Assembly: GCF_017353175.1 (NCBI RefSeq)
Contig: NZ_JAFMYW010000006.1
Location: 434,001 to 498,000 of the forward strand
Origin: Fibrella forsythiae
Lineage (GTDB): Bacteria; Bacteroidota; Bacteroidia; Cytophagales; Spirosomataceae
Reading direction: 5' to 3'
Length of the DNA stretch: 64,000 bases
Shown: positions 53,830 to 62,718 of the stretch, piece after piece
How the letters are laid out: every line of letters starts with the position of its first letter
Position numbering within the stretch: the stretch's first letter is position 1
Translations under genes and position numbers: made by a program
Notes under the pieces: model-generated
Database searches by the model: none
What the model saw: only the letters and a program-made list of their open reading frames with translations
What the model was told of the DNA's origin: nothing

Positions 53830-54990
53830 TTATTGCCTGACCGACTGACCGTTCATTGCGGCGCTACCTCGCTCTTGACTTTGCAAATTGACTTTTACCT
53901 TCGCTCCATCACGAACCTTCTGGGTACCCTCCGTAACCACGATTTCCCCTTCTTTAAGGCCGCCTTTCACAATCACCTGGTCATTGACGCGGGCCCCTAA
54001 TGTCAGTTTCTTCTGCACCACCTTGCTGCTATCACCGACCACATACACGAAGTATTCGCTCATCTGCTCGGTCACGGCCTGGTACGGAATCAGCAGTTGC
54101 GGTTGCCCGGTCGAATTCTTGACCCGAATATTCCCGTTGATACCCACTTTGAGCTGCTTACCCGGATTAGGAAAAGAAACCCGTACGCGCAACGTACCTG
54201 TCTGTGGGTCAACCGCCCGGTCGATAATGCGGACCGTTCCGGGGTATTTATACACCGTGCCATCTGTCAGCGTAAACATCAGCGTGGAGTCGCGAACTAC
54301 ATTGGGCTGTTTTTGCAGCGCCAGAAAGCGCGCAATCGTCGACTCATCAGCCTGAATATCAGCCGCGATCGGGTTATCGGCCGATACCGTGTTGAGTGGC
54401 GTTGAGCCGGGAGCTACAGAAGCACCGAGACGTACCTGTGAGATGCCGATAGTACCATCGAGCGGCGAATAAATGGTGGTGTATTTCAGGTTGGTAGCTA
54501 CCTGCCGAATGTTGGCTTCAGCGGCTTGTACCTGCATCTGTGCGGCTTCGAGCGTAGCAGCGGCATTATCTACAACCTGCCGGGCAATGGCATCCTGCTG
54601 AGCCAGCGTGTTATATCGATTGGCATCTTTCTGGGCCCGGTTCAGGTTCGCTTTCTGCACATTCAGATTCGCCACCGCCTGATCATAACCAGCGCGATAC
54701 TGCTGTGGATCAATCGAATACAGTTTCTGTCCTTTACGAACAGCCTGTCCGTCCTGAAAGAAGATGCCCGTGATATTACCCGCTACCTGCGGCTGAATTT
54801 CGACTTCCAGCAGGGCCGTTATCGTGGCCGGAAATTCGTCGTAATAGGTAGCATTCCCTTTCGTGGCTTTAATAGCCGTAACGGGCGTTGGTGGTGGCGG
54901 TCCCTGTGCCTTGTCTTCTTTCTTTCCGCCACAGGCAGCAAGCAGATAAACGGTACCAGCCAGGAATAGTATGTTAATAGTCGTTTTCAT
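53830..54990 (-). CDS. RND efflux periplasmic adaptor (membrane fusion protein)
   Basis: 386 aa from MKTTINILFLAGTVYLLAAC, a lipoprotein signal with lipobox LAAC. The biotinyl-lipoyl-like half-motifs PQVAGNITGIFFQDGQAVRK and YTTIYSPLDGTIGISQVRLG flank a helical hairpin (AGYDQAVANLNVQKANLNRA). The beta-barrel and membrane-proximal domains follow (GTLRVRVSFPNPGKQLKVGI, LGARVNDQVIVKGGLKEGEI). It bridges the AcrB-like pump and TolC. The gene starts 19 bp after the TolC stop. Two iterated words lie inside it (an exact copy at 54191-54200). Confidence 0.95.
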   Translation of the reverse strand: MKTTINILFLAGTVYLLAACGGKKEDKAQGPPPPTPVTAIKATKGNATYYDEFPATITALLEVEIQPQVAGNITGIFFQDGQAVRKGQKLYSIDPQQYRAGYDQAVANLNVQKANLNRAQKDANRYNTLAQQDAIARQVVDNAAATLEAAQMQVQAAEANIRQVATNLKYTTIYSPLDGTIGISQVRLGASVAPGSTPLNTVSADNPIAADIQADESTIARFLALQKQPNVVRDSTLMFTLTDGTVYKYPGTVRIIDRAVDPQTGTLRVRVSFPNPGKQLKVGINGNIRVKNSTGQPQLLIPYQAVTEQMSEYFVYVVGDSSKVVQKKLTLGARVNDQVIVKGGLKEGEIVVTEGTQKVRDGAKVKVNLQSQERGSAAMNGQSVRQ

Positions 54991-55009
54991 ATCGTTGAGT
55001 TGGGTGGGG

Positions 55010-56356
55010 TCAGAACGTGATCTGGCCAAGAGCCCGCTGTACGTCCAGTTTACTGATTATGACGGCGTAGAGGGCGTTGAATACATTTAGTCGGGCCGTT
55101 TGCAGGTCAGCCTGCGCAATTGTCACGTCCAGGTACGTTCGTATTCCTGATCGATATTGCAGGTCTATCACCCGATACACATCCTGCGCCAGCGCCTGAT
55201 TTTCTCGCTGCGCCTGATAGCTCGCCAGATTACCTTTGTAGGTCGATAGTGCCTGCGCGTATTCGGCATCTACCGAACTGTTCAGCGCGTTTAAATCCCA
55301 TTGCAATCGTTTGACTTGCAGCTCGGCAATCCGGGTCTGTTGAATTCGTCGTCCCCCCTGGAAAATGGGAAAGATGACCGAGAGGCCAATCAGTGAGTTG
55401 GGGAAGTTCTGATTGTATAATTGAGGAAATACGTTGTTCTGATACAGCAGGTTATAGTTGGCATTGGCATTGACCGTGGGCAGATACGACCAGCGATTAT
55501 ACTTCACGTTAGCCTCCAGCAACTCCCCCTGTGTCTGAAGCAACTGATATTCTATACGCGATTTGGGATTAACCAGCAGCGTGGTATCCAGCGAGATTTC
55601 GTTGGCCAGTTGGAGCGTATCGTAGGTGAGTGTTAGTTGCGACGTGGGTGGATAGCCCATCAACTGCTTCAACGCCTGCGCTTTGGCACCAACCAGTTCC
55701 TGATACTGCTTCCGTTGCGCCAACGAGTTGTTCAGGGCAATCTTCGCCCGTTGCGGGTCAGTACGGTCAACAATACCGCTTTGATACTGGTTGGTCGCAT
55801 CCTGCAAACTGCGTTGAAGCCGCGTGATGTCTTCGTTCAGGATCTCGATCTGGCGTTGGGTTAGAATGACATCGTAAAAGGCCTTGCTCACATTGACCAC
55901 CACGTCGATCTTGTCATTCGTCGTAGTCTGAGCGGCCTGAATCCGGTAGGCGTCGGCGGTACGGCTGGCCAGCAGAACATCCCGGTTAAAAATACTTTGC
56001 GTCAGCGAGAACGATACCGTCGATGTATTTTGCGCGCCCAAGGCCACAGGTCGGCGTTCGCCCGTTGTTGCGTCGGGAATCAGCGTAACCGGCAGCTTTA
56101 GATAGTGAACCAGATTATAACCACTATTTAATTGAGGATACCAGGCCGCCAATGCACTTTTCACGGTTCGATCGGCCACCTCCTGATCAATCAGCCGCTG
56201 CCTGACAAGTGGGTTATTGGCCAGCGCATACTGGACGCAGTCATTTAGATATGCCTGCTTACCCTGTAAGTCAGGCGAATTTTGGTTTTGCCCAACAGCG
56301 CAAGTATAAAATAAGCCAAAAAATCCTAAGCAAAATACAAAGTAACTGATTTTCAT
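55010..56356 (-). CDS. TolC-family outer membrane efflux protein
   Basis: 448 aa. Signal peptide ISYFVFCLGFFGLFYTCAVG, then QAYLNDCVQYALANNPLVRQ, the usual start of the first TolC repeat. Long helices (DITRLQRSLQDATNQYQSGI, ALNNSLAQRKQYQELVGAKA) alternate with short strands (QLNSGYNLVHYLKLPVTLIP, TVSFSLTQSIFNRDVLLASR) in two repeats, and the C-terminus has DVYRVIDLQYRSGIRTYLDV. It forms the outer-membrane channel of the RND pump. First gene of the operon; no operator was identified in the 111-bp upstream gap. Confidence 0.95.
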   Translation of the reverse strand: MKISYFVFCLGFFGLFYTCAVGQNQNSPDLQGKQAYLNDCVQYALANNPLVRQRLIDQEVADRTVKSALAAWYPQLNSGYNLVHYLKLPVTLIPDATTGERRPVALGAQNTSTVSFSLTQSIFNRDVLLASRTADAYRIQAAQTTTNDKIDVVVNVSKAFYDVILTQRQIEILNEDITRLQRSLQDATNQYQSGIVDRTDPQRAKIALNNSLAQRKQYQELVGAKAQALKQLMGYPPTSQLTLTYDTLQLANEISLDTTLLVNPKSRIEYQLLQTQGELLEANVKYNRWSYLPTVNANANYNLLYQNNVFPQLYNQNFPNSLIGLSVIFPIFQGGRRIQQTRIAELQVKRLQWDLNALNSSVDAEYAQALSTYKGNLASYQAQRENQALAQDVYRVIDLQYRSGIRTYLDVTIAQADLQTARLNVFNALYAVIISKLDVQRALGQITF

Positions 56357-56467
56357 AACGTTATGAGCGGCAAATACACGCTATCTGATGGATAGTCAAC
56401 AGAGTGTACTACTAAAAAAACTCCCGTAATTCGAATTTGTTCAGCACTTATTACGACCTGCAAAAAC

Positions 56468-57004
56468 ATGAATGAGGTTACTAATTTTCGTATCGATCCT
56501 GTACTTTCCCAGCAGGCTATTGACCTGTCTGAGTTATGCTTCCGTATTTATCCTCAGCACTTCACCTACCTCTGGGACGACGATGGAGCCTGGTATCAAG
56601 CCCATTCATACGGAGCAAGCCAGTTAAAAGCTGAACTCGACCATCCGAACGTTCGCTACTTCTGGGCAATTGTGAATGATCAACGGGTTGGTTACCTGAA
56701 AATAAACCTGAGCAAGCCCCTCCCACAGACACAGGAACCTGGCGGATTGGAGATTGAGCGAATTTATTTTTTGGCGGAAGCGGCCGGGCAAGGGCTGGGT
56801 ACGTTGCTGATCGAGTTTGCTGAAACTATTGCGCGGCAACGGCAGGCAACCTATATGTGGCTGCACGTGATGGATAGTAGTCGGGATTCAATTGCCTTTT
56901 ATGAGAAACGGGGTTTTAATCGGGTTGGCGAAACCAGGCTGCCGTTTCCACAACTGAAAGCGGAGTACCGTAGCATGTGGCAGATGAAAAAAGTAATGCT
57001 ATAA
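56468..57004 (+). CDS. GNAT-family N-acetyltransferase
   Basis: 178 aa. The GNAT core includes VRYFWAIVNDQRVGYLKINL, GGLEIERIYFLAEAAGQGLG (acetyl-CoA loop Q-x-x-G-x-G/A region), TLLIEFAETIARQRQATYMW and DSSRDSIAFYEKRGFNRVGE. These match acetyltransferases of the RimI/spermidine type, with LEIERIYFL as the beta4 strand. Substrate not identifiable. Divergent from the efflux operon. Confidence 0.88.
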   Translation: MNEVTNFRIDPVLSQQAIDLSELCFRIYPQHFTYLWDDDGAWYQAHSYGASQLKAELDHPNVRYFWAIVNDQRVGYLKINLSKPLPQTQEPGGLEIERIYFLAEAAGQGLGTLLIEFAETIARQRQATYMWLHVMDSSRDSIAFYEKRGFNRVGETRLPFPQLKAEYRSMWQMKKVML

Positions 57005-57121
57005 CATACCTATATATATTATAGTGTCAGGCTACTTCCGCTGGCTTACTTTGGCCGCGTGTGCAAACAGCAGCTTCTAATTGGCAGTTACTCAATCATA
57101 CCATAAAGTCTATGGATCGAT

Positions 57122-58345
57122 ATGAGTAAAGAAAATCACCCTATACTGCCTCCGCCGTACAACCGTCAGTCTGATCAACACCCGGTCTTTCCCAGCGTGT
57201 CGCACGATGAAGCGGCCCGGTTCAATTTCCTGACCAACCTGAACAAGTACGTGTCATCGGTGGCTCAGCCAGGCATCAGAATTGCATACGAGCGCCGGGT
57301 ACGACCGCCCTTCAACGCTCAAAAAGGGCGTGATTTTGCAACGCATAACGAGTTAAAATCGGCGATGCTTCCCGAGCCCTGTTTTCAGGCATGGGGTGCG
57401 TTATACCGATCTACCGTTGAAATGCGCCAGCAAGCCAGCCGCTCCCTGGTGTTGAAGCAACTCGACACGCTGGCCAGCAAAGCCAGCCAGTATTCCAGTC
57501 AGCGACCAGAGACTCTTCACCTCGACCCTTCCGTCAGTATACCAACGTACCTGACGGTAACAGACAACCACGCCATGCCTGGCGGTTACTACACGGAATA
57601 TAGACCAGACGACGTGTCGAGCGCGGCTACGTACGATTTGGGGCTCATCGTTAAGCATGCCCATGCGGAAGGTCAACTCTCCGACGGCATGGGCCGGGCC
57701 GTTGTTGCCTGGCTGAAACAGAACTATCCAAACTTTGCCCCAACCCGTATCCTTGATCTTGGCTGCGGCCCCGGCAACAATACGCTTCCGCTGGCAATCG
57801 GCTATCCGACCGCGCAGGTGACGGGCATTGATGTGAGTGCGCCTATGCTCCGCTACAGTCATGCCCGATCTGTTGCCCTGAACGTACCCAACGTTGACTT
57901 CTCCCAAGTTAACGCCGAGCAATTGCCCTACGACGACGAATCGGTTGATTGGGTGCAAACGACTTCGTTCCTTCACGAGACGTCGAAAGCAGCACTGGAG
58001 CAGATCATTCGTGAAATACACCGGGTGCTGAAACCAGGCGGGTTGATGCTTCACCTGGAGCAGTCGCCCTATACACCAGACGTACATCTATTTGAACAAT
58101 GTGTACGCGACTGGAAAGCTCAACTGGATAATATGCCGTTTCGAACGATCATCTCAGGCATGGGCATGAAAAACTGGATGATTTCCGGCGGATTCGATCC
58201 TGATGACCTGCTTCAATTCAGTGCAGCAGCCGTTGCCGATTCCGACGACTTCACTCAACCTACCCGTTTGCCCGCCATTATGCCGGCTGTTTCCTGGAAT
58301 GTATTTGGGGCCTGGAAGGGAACCAGGTCTTATGCGACTCAATAA
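57122..58345 (+). CDS. Class I SAM-dependent methyltransferase with N-terminal domain
   Basis: 407 aa. About 200 N-terminal residues (FPSVSHDEAARFNFLTNLNK, FQAWGALYRSTVEMRQQASR, LTVTDNHAMPGGYYTEYRPD) have no recognised domain. The methyltransferase domain begins with RILDLGCGPGNNTLPLAIGY, followed by VTGIDVSAPMLRYSHARSVA, VNAEQLPYDDESVDWVQTTS and EIHRVLKPGGLMLHLEQSPY, typical of Methyltransf_11. Substrate unknown. The next gene starts close to or overlapping its stop, so the two are coupled. An exact iterated 10-mer is at 57544-57553. Confidence 0.85.
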   Translation: MSKENHPILPPPYNRQSDQHPVFPSVSHDEAARFNFLTNLNKYVSSVAQPGIRIAYERRVRPPFNAQKGRDFATHNELKSAMLPEPCFQAWGALYRSTVEMRQQASRSLVLKQLDTLASKASQYSSQRPETLHLDPSVSIPTYLTVTDNHAMPGGYYTEYRPDDVSSAATYDLGLIVKHAHAEGQLSDGMGRAVVAWLKQNYPNFAPTRILDLGCGPGNNTLPLAIGYPTAQVTGIDVSAPMLRYSHARSVALNVPNVDFSQVNAEQLPYDDESVDWVQTTSFLHETSKAALEQIIREIHRVLKPGGLMLHLEQSPYTPDVHLFEQCVRDWKAQLDNMPFRTIISGMGMKNWMISGGFDPDDLLQFSAAAVADSDDFTQPTRLPAIMPAVSWNVFGAWKGTRSYATQ

Positions 58346-58370
58346 CTCTTTACCATTTCATAATCACGCT

Positions 58371-58733
58371 ATGATCAATGACATGTTGCTTGCTTCGAAC
58401 AAGGCCAAGGGCCAACGGCCCTATTTCTTCACCGACCCGATGGTTGAACGGGTACTGAACATTACGATGGCCGTTGCAGGCGAACTCGCCGTTGCCCGGG
58501 AACGTGTCGACACGCTGGAGCGACTTCTGGAGAGCAAAGGCATCCTCACTCGTGCCGAAATTGAGACATTTCAGCCAACGACAGATCAGTCAACAGACAG
58601 GCAACGCTGGCATGCAGAGTACATAGCTCGTATTCTGCGTATTGTTCAGCAGGAGATAGAAGCTATTCAACAGCCTGCCGACATGAACCGAAGTATAGAC
58701 GATGTGGCCGATGAACTCAATCGGGAGGAGTAG
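58371..58733 (+). CDS. Small helical partner of the methyltransferase
   Basis: 120 aa from MINDMLLASNKAKGQRPYFF; an ATG at 58332 in the same frame would overlap the methyltransferase by 14 bp and add 13 residues. The body is helical: PMVERVLNITMAVAGELAVA, RERVDTLERLLESKGILTRA and EIETFQPTTD, then RWHAEYIARILRIVQQEIEA. The segment LERLLESKGILTRAEIE resembles a short helical motif of nitrile hydratase and similar multi-subunit enzymes, but no catalytic Cys motif is present. Likely an accessory subunit. Confidence 0.65.
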   Translation: MINDMLLASNKAKGQRPYFFTDPMVERVLNITMAVAGELAVARERVDTLERLLESKGILTRAEIETFQPTTDQSTDRQRWHAEYIARILRIVQQEIEAIQQPADMNRSIDDVADELNREE

Positions 58734-59149
58734 CCAGTCTGCAGCCTATGATTACCATAACCAGACCGTTTGCCCGCCTTACTTTTTAAAGAATTCAAAC
58801 TAGACCGGCGTGACTTTTGTCGCTTTGCCCGTTCTAACCCTTAAAACAAGGAAATACGACCAATTATGCCAAAATGGTTATGGGAACCCGTACATTCGGG
58901 CTATCATTCCCGGTTGGTAAGGCAACCAAAAAACGGAATTGAGTTATACTAGTGTTCGAGTAAGTCATGAAAAAATATATTAACCCATACGTGAACCTGT
59001 ATTTAGCCCATTACCAGATCATTATGATGTTAATTGCGAGTCAAAACCGCCTTAACAATCAGACCGTTGCCTAAAATCTTTCGTAGAGTAAACCTTGATT
59101 TGAGTTACTGTAGTTGTATTTTGCCATCGAAACAAAAATAACTGTACGT
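58734..59149. other. Long intergenic region upstream of the outer-membrane protein gene
   Basis: 416 bp with no convincing gene. It is A/T-rich compared with its surroundings. A 35-codon frame (58967-59074) has an ATG, but no supporting signal. The right end holds the promoter of the next gene. Confidence 0.5.
59095..59123 (+). promoter_or_regulatory. Promoter of the outer-membrane protein gene
   Basis: TTG at 59095-59097 and TATTTTG at 59117-59123 are separated by 19 bp, fitting the Bacteroidota -33/-7 pattern with a -7 box one base shorter than TAnnTTTG. The ATG is at 59150, giving a leader of about 20 nt. Confidence 0.6.
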
Positions 59150-61078
59150 ATGCACAGACTTATCCGACTTATGGCGGGCGTTGCGTTCCTCTATGCGGGT
59201 ACGGCGTCCACCTATGCACAGCAAGCCGACACTGTGCGCCGTAACCAGGCCACAGACCGCTATGCACCCCGTGAGCGAATCTTTGACTTAGGGAAAAAGG
59301 CTTTTACTGACACCGTTCAACGGGCCAGTTTCAAAAGCCAGTATCCAACCCTGACTGAGTTGCAGGATTGCGACACAACACTTCAAACGTTTGCGCTTGT
59401 CCGCCGTATATCGCCCTGGAGAATCGGAGCCTTCATTGGTCCCGCTTTTGCTTATTGCGGTAGCTTCAACGCTACGTTTGGCCCTAACAAACGTGACAAC
59501 TCGTTGTACAACGGTACGGGTGTCAATACAACGTTCAATGCAGACTATTTCTTCTCAAAGCCTGAGCGCAAGTTAAAACTCGGCCTTAGTGCTGCATTAG
59601 GTTACCAGAACTTTTATACGCGGAACGAATGGAAAACTGATTTCGTAAACCTCGCTGGTATCCGTGGCATCCCTGCCGACCGTGTGTCGTTACGGAATAA
59701 ACCTCAGGAAGATTTCTTCCTGACAATAGGCCCGGTAATTTCATGGGAAATTGGTCGTCGTAAAAACCCAATCACCACAGGTACGTTCATTGAAGCCGCT
59801 ATTCGTGGTGGCCTTTACCGAACAGAATCTGCCTTCCTTGGTGCAACGGTTCCATCCGGCGCACCTGGCACAGTTGAGCAACTGGTTCGGATTGTTGAAC
59901 CAAGTAACAAGTTGCTGCATTTAGGCGGTAATGCCTCGCTGGGTATTTTCTTCCCACTGCGCAACAACTGGCATTTGGGCGTTCAGGCACAGGGCTATTC
60001 GACCAAACTGGACTACTTTATCATTGACGGTGGCAACACGACGCCTTCTCTTCCAAACAACTTCTTCGATTTCCAGCGTCTTCATGGTGGATTCACGGCT
60101 GGGGTTGCTGTTCGGAAAGGCTTCATTCAGAAACGTCTGATCCCGAAAGCTCCGACCTTCTGCCCAACCTGCGATTCTATCCCAGCCCTGGCCGTTCGTT
60201 TCCGCAACACGCCGCTCAATGGTCTGACACTGGCTGCTGACAGCATTCCAGATAACGTTTCGGCACCAACAATCAGCTGGAGAAGTACAACGGTTAATCC
60301 AAAGAACGAAACCTTTACGGCTCGTCTATACTATCGTCCAGACGTAGCTAACGGTGCTGCTGCCGGCGACCAGGTTATTGCCCAGGTAGTTGACACGAAA
60401 GACACGACGCTTACATTCCCATCACAATATCTGCAAAATGGTAAACCAACCCGTGGTTTCTACTATGTAACGGTTCATAACCATCAAACTGCAGCTTGTG
60501 GCGAGTGTATGAGTGAAGTAGCCACAACGAGCTTTGCTGTGTTGAGCGGCCCAACAGTTCCGCTGGCGGCTGTAGGTGGTCCTTGCGAATTCCGTCACAA
60601 ACTGGAGCGCCTGGAAGTATACTACCGCAACCCATACACACGTGAAGTAGCTAACGTCTGCTACTGTAACGGTCAGATCACGTCAGTAGGTGACACTACC
60701 ACTCGCCTGCGTTATCGTACGCTGAACCGTAAACTGGCTGCCGAACCATTCACGTTCGATACTACTGCTCTGATCCTCGACATCCGCGAACTACCAGGCG
60801 ATCTGGCACGTACGCTGCAACAGGAGAAATCGCAGATCGAAAGTGGCAAAGCGATCCGGTACAAAAACCGTCGCGTTCGTCCACAGGTACAGTACTTCCG
60901 CGCTGTGTTTAGTGTAACGCAACTCCCATGCAACGGTCAGCCAGAGCGCGTTGTTGGTCAGTTCAACACGATCATCAGCGACAATACGTACTCGATCACC
61001 GATCTGAAGCCGCTGAACGCTCAGCAGTATGAAAAACTCATCACGCCACCTGCGCCAAAAGCAAAGCGTCGTCGGTAG
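59150..61078 (+). CDS. Large outer-membrane-type protein, probably highly expressed
   Basis: 642 aa from MHRLIRLMAGVAFLYAGTAS; an upstream TTG lies inside the promoter. After the signal peptide (TYAQ cleavage), residues about 90-330 look like an outer-membrane barrel with alternating strands (RIGAFIGPAFAYCGSFNATF, KLKLGLSAALGYQNFYTRNE, HLGVQAQGYSTKLDYFIIDG). A CPTC motif follows, then beta-sandwich-like domains with several Cys (ACGECMSEVATTSF, NVCYCNGQITSVGDTT). Arg is mostly CGT and Gly GGT, unlike neighbours, which suggests strong expression. It has its own promoter and terminator. No family recognised. Confidence 0.72.
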   Translation: MHRLIRLMAGVAFLYAGTASTYAQQADTVRRNQATDRYAPRERIFDLGKKAFTDTVQRASFKSQYPTLTELQDCDTTLQTFALVRRISPWRIGAFIGPAFAYCGSFNATFGPNKRDNSLYNGTGVNTTFNADYFFSKPERKLKLGLSAALGYQNFYTRNEWKTDFVNLAGIRGIPADRVSLRNKPQEDFFLTIGPVISWEIGRRKNPITTGTFIEAAIRGGLYRTESAFLGATVPSGAPGTVEQLVRIVEPSNKLLHLGGNASLGIFFPLRNNWHLGVQAQGYSTKLDYFIIDGGNTTPSLPNNFFDFQRLHGGFTAGVAVRKGFIQKRLIPKAPTFCPTCDSIPALAVRFRNTPLNGLTLAADSIPDNVSAPTISWRSTTVNPKNETFTARLYYRPDVANGAAAGDQVIAQVVDTKDTTLTFPSQYLQNGKPTRGFYYVTVHNHQTAACGECMSEVATTSFAVLSGPTVPLAAVGGPCEFRHKLERLEVYYRNPYTREVANVCYCNGQITSVGDTTTRLRYRTLNRKLAAEPFTFDTTALILDIRELPGDLARTLQQEKSQIESGKAIRYKNRRVRPQVQYFRAVFSVTQLPCNGQPERVVGQFNTIISDNTYSITDLKPLNAQQYEKLITPPAPKAKRRR

Positions 61079-61100
61079 AGTAATTCAGATCATACAGTAA

Positions 61101-61138
61101 ACGCAGAAAGCCGGATCAGACGATCCGGCTTTCTGCGT
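61101..61138. terminator. Bidirectional terminator, 17-bp perfect stem
   Basis: ACGCAGAAAGCCGGATC (61101-61117) pairs with GATCCGGCTTTCTGCGT (61122-61138) around AGAC, followed by TT. It serves the outer-membrane protein gene and the convergent transglutaminase-like gene. Confidence 0.88.
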
Positions 61139-61178
61139 TTGAAGCGATACAGGATTTGTACCAGACTGGCTTTACTGA

Positions 61179-62171
61179 TTACATCACCGTGAATGAAGCA
61201 ATTGCAGCATATTGCTTGTACCGTTCCGTCTTGCCAGCCTTTTCTTTAGCAAACACGTACAGCGTCTGTGTACCTCTGGCCGGCAACTTCACCCGAAGCT
61301 GGTAACTATCGCCATTGCGTGTTACAACATGAGGTACCTGCGTGTGCGTGGCGCTCCCCCTTGGGCCGGCAGCACACCAGAACTCAACGTTTCCTTCGTT
61401 GGTCAGGTTAACCGTTACCCCGTCGTATGCGCGTAACACACCCTGTTTTGGGAAATACGGATCGAAACCGAGATTAAAGTAGGCATCATAATACTTGGGA
61501 AACCGGTCGAAGTCCGATTTACTGACTGGTCGGGATAGCAACTGCCAGCGCGAATCAGTTGGCAGATGTTGCGAGACAAACGCCTGCGGATCTGTAAGGA
61601 AATAGAAATCATTGGGCACTCCTTTCTGGGCTGTCGTGCTGGCCCATGTCACATCAACCAGATACCAGTCGCCGTCTAACTTCACGGCGTTCCATTCGTG
61701 ATCGATCCCTCCGGTAGAAAATCCCGCCTGCGCGTCTGTGTATCGGGCAAAGCCTTTTACCGTTGTTACTTCCACACCCGCCTGACTGAGCAGATGCTTG
61801 TATAACAGGGCAAAACCGGAACAAACCGCCCGTCGGCTCTGCAGAATCCGACTCGCATACTGCGATTCCGACGAGTAGCTACCTCCCGTATACACGCCGC
61901 TGTCGTAGCGAACGTGGGTTACGATCCAGGCATATACAGAGCGGGCTTTAGCCAGGTCTGACCGGGCAGGTGCTGTCAGATACTCGCTCAATGATTTTAA
62001 ACTTTTCGCATACGCATCAGGCGTTCGCCGAGCATAAGTATCAATCACCTCATACTCTTGAGGTGCAACAGCAGTCAAACTAGCTGAATGCTTTAGTAGG
62101 CTGGGAGTCAATGCCGTTGAGCCCGCCATAAGAAAAGCGGCTACAATGGCAGGAAGGGTGTATTTTCGCAT
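61179..62171 (-). CDS. Secreted transglutaminase-like cysteine protein
   Basis: 330 aa. A signal peptide (LPAIVAAFLMAGSTALTPSL) precedes a transglutaminase core: DLAKARSVYAWIVTHVRYDS, catalytic Cys in RILQSRRAVCSGFALLYKHL, His in TGGIDHEWNAVKLDGDWY and Asp in LVDVTWASTT. The C-terminal third is a beta domain (GVTVNLTNEGNVEFWCAAGP, SYQLRVKLPARGTQTLYVFA). Bacterial relatives act as proteases or peptide-crosslinking enzymes in the envelope. Convergent with the outer-membrane protein gene. Confidence 0.88.
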   Translation of the reverse strand: MRKYTLPAIVAAFLMAGSTALTPSLLKHSASLTAVAPQEYEVIDTYARRTPDAYAKSLKSLSEYLTAPARSDLAKARSVYAWIVTHVRYDSGVYTGGSYSSESQYASRILQSRRAVCSGFALLYKHLLSQAGVEVTTVKGFARYTDAQAGFSTGGIDHEWNAVKLDGDWYLVDVTWASTTAQKGVPNDFYFLTDPQAFVSQHLPTDSRWQLLSRPVSKSDFDRFPKYYDAYFNLGFDPYFPKQGVLRAYDGVTVNLTNEGNVEFWCAAGPRGSATHTQVPHVVTRNGDSYQLRVKLPARGTQTLYVFAKEKAGKTERYKQYAAIASFTVM

Positions 62172-62204
62172 ACCTCAAGTCAAATCACACAACTAGTAAC
62201 ACGG

Positions 62205-62705
62205 ATGCGCTTTCTTTTATTGTTGTCTCTATTCAGTCTCTTCCTTATGATGCCTGACGCAACCGCCCAATCGTCACTGAATCCAGGCGAACAATCGCCC
62301 ATGAATACCATCTCGATCCGGCTACGGCCCGGGCAGGACTTGAAAGAAGAACTGGAGAGACTCGTTCGTGAGCAACGCATAGATGCAGGCCTGATACTCA
62401 CCTGCGTGGGTAGTCTGACAGACGCCTCATTACGCTTGGCAAATCAGGAGAAGGCCACTACGTACCTGGGGCATTTCGAGATCGTATCGCTCGTAGGTAC
62501 GTTATCGACCAACGGTAGTCACGTTCATTTGTCAGTTTCTGATTCAACCGGCCGAACTATAGGTGGTCATCTGATGGCGGGCAACAGGATTTATACCACA
62601 GTAGAACTGGTGATTGGCCTTCTTCCGGCCGTTACCTATACCCGTGAGCCTGACCCCACCTTCGGATACCGTGAACTGGTTATTCGCCGGAAAAAGCGGA
62701 AATAG
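62205..62705 (+). CDS. Secreted PPC/DUF296 domain protein
   Basis: 166 aa. The signal peptide RFLLLLSLFSLFLMMPDATA is followed by AQSSLNPGEQSP and a complete PPC domain: NTISIRLRPGQDLKEELERL, QRIDAGLILTCVGSLTDASL, YLGHFEIVSLVGTLSTNGSH, VHLSVSDSTGRTIGGHLMAG and TTVELVIGLLPAVTYTREPD. The LTCVGSL and GGHLMAG motifs are standard. In plants the domain is part of AT-hook DNA-binding proteins; bacterial versions are usually cytosolic with unclear function, so export of this one is unusual. Divergent from the transglutaminase-like gene. Confidence 0.87.
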   Translation: MRFLLLLSLFSLFLMMPDATAQSSLNPGEQSPMNTISIRLRPGQDLKEELERLVREQRIDAGLILTCVGSLTDASLRLANQEKATTYLGHFEIVSLVGTLSTNGSHVHLSVSDSTGRTIGGHLMAGNRIYTTVELVIGLLPAVTYTREPDPTFGYRELVIRRKKRK

Positions 62706-62718
62706 ACGTACCTGACCA

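Noticed and set aside
521-56416. Shared 12-mer TGTACTACTAAA at 521-532 (near clpB) and 56405-56416 (near tolC)
   Set aside because: Many 12-mers are expected to occur twice in 64 kb by chance, and the two genes have no common role.
58967-59074. 35-codon frame with ATG in the long intergenic region
   Set aside because: No promoter, ribosome binding site or recognisable sequence supports it; A/T-rich DNA gives such frames by chance.
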